DNA from: Cepaea nemoralis
Lineage: Eukaryota > Mollusca > Gastropoda > Stylommatophora > Helicidae
Reading direction: 5' to 3'
DNA length: 64,000 nucleotides
Assembly (NCBI GenBank): GCA_014155875.1
Contig: JACEFZ010014611.1
Coordinates: 62,001 to 126,000, forward strand
Both the position numbers and the translations under genes were made by a program. The notes beneath the pieces were generated by a model. It made no database searches. It was given only the letters and a program-made list of their open reading frames with translations, and was not told where the DNA came from. Shown in pieces: positions 57,483-64,000 of the stretch (its first letter is position 1; each line of letters begins with the position of its first letter).

Positions 57483-57830
57483 TTAATTCATTCTTTCAGT
57501 AGAAGGTCCTTTGCAGAACCTCACTCCCAAAACAGTCTTCCGGAAATCTTCTCGTTCATAAGCAGGATGTCCTGTGTCTGATACACCCATCTTGAGATCA
57601 TCCACCACATCCTGCACCCATCTTCTCTTTGGCCTTCCTCTTCCTCTCTTCCCATGCATATACACCTCCAAGATTGTTCTCTCCAAACTTTCATGACGTT
57701 TAAAGTCACCAAAATATTTAAATTTCCGTTGTCCTATCATCTTTAGTAGCCAACCTTCCTCATTACGTATGGATTCATTTGTTCTTTTCTGTATCCAAGA
57801 TATTCTTTGACCTTGTCTAAGAGACGTGAT
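57483..57830 (-). pseudogene. LINE C-terminal fragment (RTE/CR1-like)
   Basis: ISWIQKRTNESI, KFKYFGDFKRHESLERTI and GKRGRGRPKRRWVQDVVDD match the post-RT end of many animal LINEs. The RT core is absent. Frame open for 130 codons; the N-terminal part is outside the homology. Confidence 0.7.
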
Positions 57831-57899
57831 ACAAAAAAGTACATGCAGAGGAGTGTGTTCGTTGAGACAGACCACAAAGGCTAGCCATACTCCTTTTGC

Positions 57900-58115
57900 T
57901 CTCTATACAAAGGGAGATAAAATTAGTTGCATGTCCTTTACAGGACGTGGCTATCAACCCCAGAATGTGTATTACTGTTTGTGATTTTCTTGTTGACGTC
58001 CAGTAGTTTGCCATTGCTGTCTGAGCGACCCACACGCAGATATTGTTAACAATCAATTTTAGACGATCTGCTTCAAAACATCTTGCAGCAGATTTCGATT
58101 ACAGTAGGCAGAATT
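57900..58115 (-). mobile_element. tRNA-derived SINE, copy 3 (partial)
   Basis: Shares ttagttgcatgtcctttacaggac and gtagtttgccattgctgtctgagcgac with the other copies. The right part is diverged. Confidence 0.65.
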
Positions 58116-58208
58116 GTGTATTGCGTTCAGTACCCTTTAGTGACCACCGCAGGGGAACTAATCTGGATTAACCCCTTCATAAATTAAACTAGAAGTCTGA
58201 CATGAGTT

Positions 58209-58442
58209 TTTTGTTTTTAATTATTTTGCGTATCCCTTACGGGACGTTGCAGTCAACACCAGCATTTTCAGCTGCTGTTGATGTACTAGGCAAGTGTTAC
58301 GTTCAGTAGTTTGCCATTGCTTTCTGAACGACCGGCCCCTATACCTTTTTTCGAAAAAAAACCAGCACCGCCGTGTTTCGAACCCGGGTATACGGGCTCA
58401 CAAACCGCGTTCGCAAGCTCTTTAGCCACAGAGACGAGTAGA
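58209..58442 (-). mobile_element. tRNA-derived SINE, copy 4, with target duplication
   Basis: Flanked by GACATGAGTT at 58199-58208 and 58443-58452. It is the best-preserved copy of the family: head at the right with box B-like GGGTTCGAAAC (minus strand), A/T-rich end at the left. Confidence 0.85.
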
Positions 58443-58487
58443 GACATGAGTTACTACCCCTATATATAACAAAATCTCAATCTCCTT

Positions 58488-58529
58488 ATGTCTCTATTTC
58501 CCTCTCTCTGTCATTCTGTATCTGTATCC

Positions 58530-58567
<38 letters not shown>

Positions 58568-58680
58568 CTCTCTCATTCTCTCTCTGTCATTCTGTATCTG
58601 TATCCGTCTCTCTCTAGTTCTATCCCTCTCTCTCCCTGTCACTTTCTCCCCTTGTCTGTTTCTCTCTTATTTTCTGTTAC
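58488..58680. repeat. CT-rich microsatellite region
   Basis: (CT)n at about 58530-58562 with flanking degenerate TCTC-rich copies. Confidence 0.85.
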
Positions 58681-58939
58681 TCATGTTTGTTACAATCGAA
58701 TGCTGAAGAAAACAAATATTCTAAAAGGTCTCCAATGTGATAAATTGCATATATAACAACGTTTTGAATAAATGACAACAGCAAACATCAGTGAACATAC
58801 TGTGTAGCCAACAATGTTATTTATATATCAATGCTATAGCTGGAAGCGGGAAGAATTCATCCTTATGTCAACTTTTGTGTCACAATTCAGAATAATGGAG
58901 AATTATCATCAAAACTGTGTATTGTCTTACAGTTGGGTT

Positions 58940-59225
58940 GTCAGCGTGGCCGAATGGATAAGAGCGCTCGTTCTTGAACATTCGGTGTGCTGATGCCGAG
59001 GTAGCGGGTTAAACCCCTACACCGGTAAGATGGACTAACATGTTGACTTCTCGTCCTTGACTTGGGGACATACATTACAAGTACCTCTGAAGACGGAATG
59101 GGTTGGCCTGATGGCGAGGGAAACTGGTAATAGGAAAAGCTAACCCACAAGTAACAATCGATCCAGTGCACTAGAAGCAGTTGCACGTTATGGACTATGC
59201 TTGATTTCAAAGCGAGCGAACGAAA
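58940..59225 (+). mobile_element. SINE with class II tRNA-like head
   Basis: Starts with GTGGCCGAATGGATAAGAG (box A of Ser/Leu-type tRNAs) and has GCGGGTTAAACCCC as a box B-like element. A body of about 190 bp follows. Confidence 0.6.
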
Positions 59226-59334
59226 AGTAATCTATTAGGAAATCATAACAATATATTAATTAATTCTTACCACGTGACCCAGTAAATTCCGCGTAGTTTC
59301 CCAATACGGGGCTAGCACCATGTAACAGACTCCC

Positions 59335-59862
59335 TTCTGCTGGCCTGGTGGTCACCAACCCACATCTGCTGTTCCGGTGGTTACCAACCGACATATGCCG
59401 GCCCTGTGGTCACCAACCCACATCTGATAGCCTGGTGGTCACCAACCCACATCTGATAGCCTGGTGGTCACAATCCCACATCTGATAGCCCTGTGGTCAC
59501 CAACCCACATCTGATAGCCTGGTGTTCACCAACCCACATCTGATAGCCTGGTGGTCACAATCCCACATCTGATAGCCCTGTGGTCACCAACCCACATCTG
59601 ATAGCCTGGTGTTCACCAACCCACATCTGATAGCCTGGTGGTCACAATCCCACATCTGATAGACTGGTGGTCACCATCCCACATCTGATAGACTGGTGGT
59701 CACCATCCCACATCTGATAGCCCGGTGTTCACCAACCCACATCTGATAGCCCAGTGTTCACCAACACACATCTGATAGCCCTGTGGTCACCAACCCACAT
59801 CTGATAGCCTGGTGGTCACCAACCCACATCTGATAGCCTGGTGGTCACAATCCGACATCTGG
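59335..59862. repeat. 29-bp minisatellite with an 87-bp higher-order pattern
   Basis: About 18 copies of ctggtggtcaccaacccacatctgatagc. Between 59461 and 59650 three monomer variants follow each other in the same order twice, giving an 87-bp period. Confidence 0.95.
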
Positions 59863-59954
59863 CTGGATGTAGTAAATTGACCAAGACTCTCAGGTAGATC
59901 CAGTCTAAAACCCGTACCAGGAATTGTCTTGGAAAGTAAAGGCGATCGATGCGA

Positions 59955-60215
59955 TACCGACCACGTCACTAATCAAGCACCGATTGGTCGTTCAAAGTAT
60001 GAGTCTAGCACAGTATGAAAGTGCGCCTCATGGCGTGTCATTATACTCTTCTTTTCCGGCTTCCACATCACTAACACGTCTCATGGGGCGAGAAATGACC
60101 GTCCCATTTTGTTCCTTGTCCACATCGTGTGTTTTATATTACAGGAATAACATGATACATTAATATACCGAGTGTATAAAACATGAAAATAAAATGCCAC
60201 AATTAAAGTTGTAAA
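59955..60215. repeat. Paralogous segment, copy 1
   Basis: Shares gcgagaaatg..cgt, gttttatattacag and aaatgccacaattaa with 61545-61775 in the same order. A minus-strand frame in both reads around GT(V/T)ISR.M(R/K)R, so they could be duplicated exon fragments. Not proven. Confidence 0.5.
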
Positions 60216-60931
60216 ATATTGTGCATAGGGGGTGGAAGATGATATACTTGATTTGTATATGAACAAATAACAGTGCATATTGTCAGTACACACATTCCTC
60301 CAATAACACAATAATGGCAGCGTTATTTAAATTTCAAATCCCGAAACAACCACATAATCAAGCGTTGTATATGCAAATTAAAAAAAAAGTCAAACAACAT
60401 AATTTTACACAAATTTACACACAATAGAACTATTAAAATATAGAGATTCCCGTCTTGTTTGTACTTGTATATAGAAACTGGACCGCTTGAAGAGAAATAA
60501 ACTTAACAACAAAATAAGTATCTGTGCCTCTCGGCCAACATAATCCATACCAAACAGGATCATCCTTGAGTGGCTGAAGAGACATTTTCATCTGGTCATT
60601 GATGGGCTTGACGGAAGCTCACCGTGTCCATCCTTTACGCCCCTCCCCCCTTCCCCACTCTTTCAAGCCCAAACTCCAGCTTCCGTGTAAAACTTCTCTT
60701 TATAAAAGCTCATAAAACAATTGACGTGTATTGATCATAGAAGTAGACGAATGAAGTAGTCATTAAAGGACACAATAAACAACATAAAAATTGATATCTG
60801 TAGTTCCATACCGGGTTTCGAATCTGTCACCTCCAAATGACGACAACACTCCGCTACAGAGTGTTTTACGACGCACAACCAACTGGTGTTTTCTCTAATC
60901 TCTACTTCATTCCTCTACTTCTATATATATA
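60216..60931. other. Unassigned stretch
   Basis: No gene. 60325-60372 is a reverse-complement relative of 55300-55350 (aaatttcaaatcccgaaa), indicating a shared short repeat. Confidence 0.45.
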
Positions 60932-60939
60932 CCCTAGAG

Positions 60940-61419
60940 CAGTGTTTCTCAACCTTTTTGTGCTTTGCCCACTTAAGCCTTTCTAAAATTCTTATGCCCC
61001 CCCCCTCCCCCCACCTAACATATACATTATTTTTAATATTTAAAAATTGAAATGTTCACTAAAGAAACTTCAATGATAGGTTTTAGGAAGAAATCAATAG
61101 AACATTATTGAGCAAACACAGTAAGTAAATTTTCAAAACATACAATGGAGAACTGAAATTCAAGTACAAAATAATGTTAATGAAAGATTATTCTATATTA
61201 TTTTAATTATTAGTAATTATTTATTATTTAAATTTAGTGAGATCCTTGCGCTTGATGCTTGCTGCAAAGAGATTTTATGTCAGGTTCCAATTTAGTTAAC
61301 TTCAGTCTCAAGACTCCCCGTTTTGTTATATCCAGCCGATTTCTTCCATTTTCGAATTGCCCCCTTTAACAAACGAATTGCCCCCCTGTGGGGCATGGGC
61401 CCCACGTTGGGAAACACTG
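60940..61419. mobile_element. hAT-type MITE, 480 bp, perfect 8-bp target duplication
   Basis: Ends CAGTGTTTCTCAACC and (complement) CAGTGTTTCCCAACG. CCCTAGAG flanks both sides (60932-60939, 61420-61427). AT-rich, non-coding, so it needed a transposase in trans. Confidence 0.92.
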
Positions 61420-61544
61420 CCCTAGAGCCTGAAGCAGAGCGGGAAATTACCCAACCGCCCTGTGACATGGGGGAAGTCGTCGAATAGAAAGGAATCTTCT
61501 GAATTGTTGACCAGAATGATACTGACATCACCCACAAGCGTCGG

Positions 61545-61775
61545 TTACTCTACACAAATATGCGTACTGTACCGAATGCACATGCGTCTTCAGATGCGTC
61601 AATGGGCTCCTCGTTTTCATTTTCCAGATCATCAATACGTTTCATGTCGCGAGAAATGGTCGTTCCCTTTTCCTTGTTGTCAGTAAATGTTGCGTTTTAT
61701 ATTACAGGTAGAAAAAAAAAAAACATTAATATAAATGTATAAATAACATGCAAATCAAATGCCACAATTAAGCAC
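61545..61775. repeat. Paralogous segment, copy 2
   Basis: See the matching segment at 59955; the MITE lies between the two. Confidence 0.5.
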
Positions 61776-61779
61776 TGAA

Positions 61780-61862
61780 CGTAAACTTGGCAATAAATCA
61801 TAGTCATAAAATGCTGTGTTGACTGCGACATATTCTGTAAAGGATATGTAACTAACCATTTT
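61780..61862 (+). mobile_element. SINE fragment, plus orientation
   Basis: atgctgtgttgactgcgacatattctgtaaagga and gttacta-like end; complement of the 3' part of the SINE family above. Confidence 0.55.
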
Positions 61863-62089
61863 TAACTAACGCTTCTAACTGACATTTATGTCACCACTCT
61901 AACTGACATTTATGTCACCACTGTTTGTCTCAAAGACATGTTTGTCTGGTTACATGACCGCACCTCATCATGGCCTATCTTTTACACCCCAATTCCCTAT
62001 CCCTCATATCCATATATTAAGTGACGTGTGTAGTATTAGAAGACCCCGCACTTTACATCTGTACATTAAGTGATGTGTGCAATGTTTCA

Positions 62090-63067
62090 TCACCATGTGC
62101 CATGATGATAAGCGTGGGAGGTCAGGTTTCGCCATCTCACACGGTCACCAGAGTCATGGATCAGCTCTGTGTTCTTGTCTCGACCATGCCACGTGGCCAA
62201 GCCATCCAGTTATTTACTTCTGCCTTCCCCTTGTTCATTTCACGTCGGTCTTACAAGTATCACTAAGTTCTCTAGTTTATGTCTTCTCTTAACGTGCTAA
62301 AGTATCTTGACTGCCTATGTCTAATGTCTCTAATTAGTTTACGGTTTTCACCTGCTTCTTTTAGGACCTGATCATTGCTTTTTCTGTCCATGGTATTCTT
62401 TGCATTTTCCTCAGAAATCATTTTTTCACTGCCATTAGATATTTCTTAGCTTGTCTGCTCATTGTCCATGCTTCACGTCCAATAAAGTACAGGTTCTATG
62501 TAGCTCTTCAACACTCCTTTTCTCGTTGCTATTGGTCAGTATGTTTTCCATCTTGCAAAAGGCTACCTTCAAGATAGCGATTCTTGTTCTAATCTCTTCA
62601 AGGCACCTCACATACGATTCCGAGATAGTTGTACCGATTGACTTGTTTAAGAATATTCCCATTTACCCGTATATTACATTTTTTTTCGCATTTCGATCCT
62701 GTTTCAGGATATTGCGGTCAACACCAGCATTTTTCAGCTGTATGTTGATTCCTAGGCTAGATTACACTCATCAGCACGCCAGAACTTTCTGAGCGACCTT
62801 CTGCATACTCTCATAAGTCACTGGCGCGACTCGAACACTTCTAATTCTCGTGCGCTCACGTCAACCACGAGAGTCTTCGGGTTAACGGAGAAAGCTGCTA
62901 ACTCCTCGGCCAGGGATCCAGCCGTATATTACATTACTCAGCATATATACAGCATTTACTGTACCCTTGCTTACTACAAACCCACATTGTTCTTCTCCTA
63001 TTTCGGGTTGTGTTTCTTCTTAACTATTTGCATGATAATCCTTAGCAAAATCTTCGTGATGTGGCTC

Positions 63068-63068
<1 letters not shown>
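62090..63068 (-). pseudogene. Degraded RTE-like LINE copy, with SINE insertion and internal deletion
   Basis: 62090-62680 matches the C-terminal half of the LINE at 6930-7521 (YVRCLEEIRTRIAI, AFCKMENILTN). 62946-63068 matches 8025-8160 (HITKILLRIIMQ). About 500 bp of RT between them is missing and a SINE sits at the junction. Confidence 0.75.
62681..62931 (-). mobile_element. tRNA-derived SINE, copy 5, with 14-bp target duplication
   Basis: CCGTATATTACATT at 62667-62680 and 62932-62945. A poly-T at the left is the A-tail of the minus-strand SINE. The head at the right contains TGGCCGAGGAGTTAGCAG and GTTCGAGTC. The body shares gcggtcaacaccagcattttt with the family. Confidence 0.85.

Positions 63069-63160
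<92 letters not shown>
63069..63160. repeat. AT microsatellite (about 46 units)
   Basis: Pure (TA)n. Other TA runs are at 15780-15804, 32650-32705 and 41530-41598. Confidence 0.97.
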
Positions 63161-63163
<3 letters not shown>

Positions 63164-63406
63164 TACCACTCAAAGTGGTGATTTGCATGACTCAGAAAAC
63201 TACATGTGTGCAGTGTTTTGAGACGCATGCACATCTCCACCTCAACGACTTGTGCAAGTGCCTACAGACATAGCATTTCACATCCTTACGCATGACCTGC
63301 AACTTTATTTTCTTTTTCATACATGAAATTATTTATGTTATTTATATGGTAACTGATTTTAAAAGCCTGGCCTATATGCTTCACATGAACAGACCATCTC
63401 TGTATT

Positions 63407-64000
63407 CTACACTGTACTTCCTTTTTTTTCATAAGACTGTCGTACATTATAGCCTTTCTGGATCAGCCTGGGTACAGGAATGGCACCCGCTCGGTCTTTC
63501 CTCGCAATCAACAACCTGCTGACAGAATGCTGAATCCGACGTGTCCATGAACAAATAATGCCCCAAAATGCTTGTAACCTGGCTTTGATGTAGTCAGACA
63601 GAAGCAAATAAAAGAAATATACAACTAACGTGACCACTGAAACAATGACTACAGCTATCAATATATCTTCTTCAGCAAACCCACCAAAATAACCGTTGTA
63701 ATAAAGGAAGATGAGCAGCCGCAATAATATTGACACTACAAACAGGGATAAGTAATAATCACAATATAGTTTGAGAACGTCTAGAAGTATTCTTCCGAGC
63801 TGAAATCCTCCACCGCGAGTGTAAACGCTCTTAAAAACGCGCATGCAGCTATGTAACAAATACAGCAGCATTTCGCCAACCAAGAGGATGTTTATCACAT
63901 AACCTGATGTCTGTGTAGGAGTTACTTGACAAGATTCTGGGACGTCTGTTGAAGTGCGTGGTGCAGTGCCATTGTCGCGGTCGTTTACTTTCTGACCATC
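63407..64000 (-). CDS. C-terminal part of a multi-pass membrane protein (likely the only host gene)
   Basis: An open frame of 198 codons enters from the right edge and ends at a TAG at 63407-63409. Three strongly hydrophobic segments of about 20 residues are visible, at about residues 35-52, 85-104 and 115-136 from the window edge (for example YYLSLFVVSILLRLLIFLYY and ILIAVVIVSVVTLVVYFFYL). They are separated by short loops and followed by a basic C-terminal tail of about 50 residues (Arg/Lys-rich, cytosolic by the positive-inside rule). Before the first segment is a polar stretch rich in Thr/Pro/Asp. I recognise no family. An exon boundary upstream is possible and cannot be judged. Confidence 0.6.
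   Translation of the reverse strand, partial: DGQKVNDRDNGTAPRTSTDVPESCQVTPTQTSGYVINILLVGEMLLYLLHSCMRVFKSVYTRGGGFQLGRILLDVLKLYCDYYLSLFVVSILLRLLIFLYYNGYFGGFAEEDILIAVVIVSVVTLVVYFFYLLLSDYIKARLQAFWGIICSWTRRIQHSVSRLLIARKDRAGAIPVPRLIQKGYNVRQSYEKKGSTV

Overview
This is a gene-poor stretch of a metazoan genome made almost entirely of transposable elements and tandem repeats. It has no bacterial gene architecture. The mix of Ty3/gypsy, RTE-like and RNase H-bearing LINEs, a Penelope-like fragment, hAT elements and tRNA-derived SINEs fits an invertebrate. I would guess a lophotrochozoan such as a gastropod mollusc, but only weakly, because no diagnostic host gene is present.

Layout. 1-4833: the 5' part of a minus-strand gypsy-type LTR element running off the left edge. 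4834-15713: SINEs, a 5'-truncated RTE-like LINE, LINE tails, a CT/GT microsatellite and two minisatellites, including a 2.4-kb array of a 26-bp unit. 15714-44101: a nested nest of elements. A short hAT transposon (about 1 kb once the inserts are removed) was split by LTR element C (16521-43885, target duplication GTACT). The 3' LTR of C was then split by array A (17143-29334, target duplication CCGCC), which has the form LTR-internal-LTR-internal-LTR. The 5' leader of C was split by full-length element D (32829-41324, target duplication AGCAT). D itself carries a SINE (37230-37460, 9-bp target duplication). 44290-47285: Penelope-like and LINE fragments and a pyrimidine-rich minisatellite. 47330-52640: a LINE with endonuclease, RT and a C2H2 finger, interrupted by an internally deleted copy of its own family (12-bp target duplication). 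52645-64000: LINE and SINE debris, a tRNA-Phe-like sequence, a 72-bp-arm palindrome, an RNase H LINE, a 29-bp minisatellite, a hAT MITE, and at the right edge the C-terminal part of the only likely host gene, a multi-pass membrane protein.

How the elements relate. The four LTR lineages (element 1, A, C, D) share a recognisable plan. Gag has a charged coiled-coil N-terminus, a capsid-like region and CCHC knuckles, followed by an aspartic protease and then integrase. In element 1 and D, where RT is preserved, integrase lies upstream of RT, the reverse of the usual gypsy order. This is the arrangement known from the Gmr1 group. Elements A and C have lost RT and the integrase catalytic core but keep Gag and protease, so if they moved after that loss they depended on another element's enzymes. 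Nearly every coding region carries stops or frameshifts, so the elements look inactive but fairly young, as shown by similar LTR pairs and intact target duplications.
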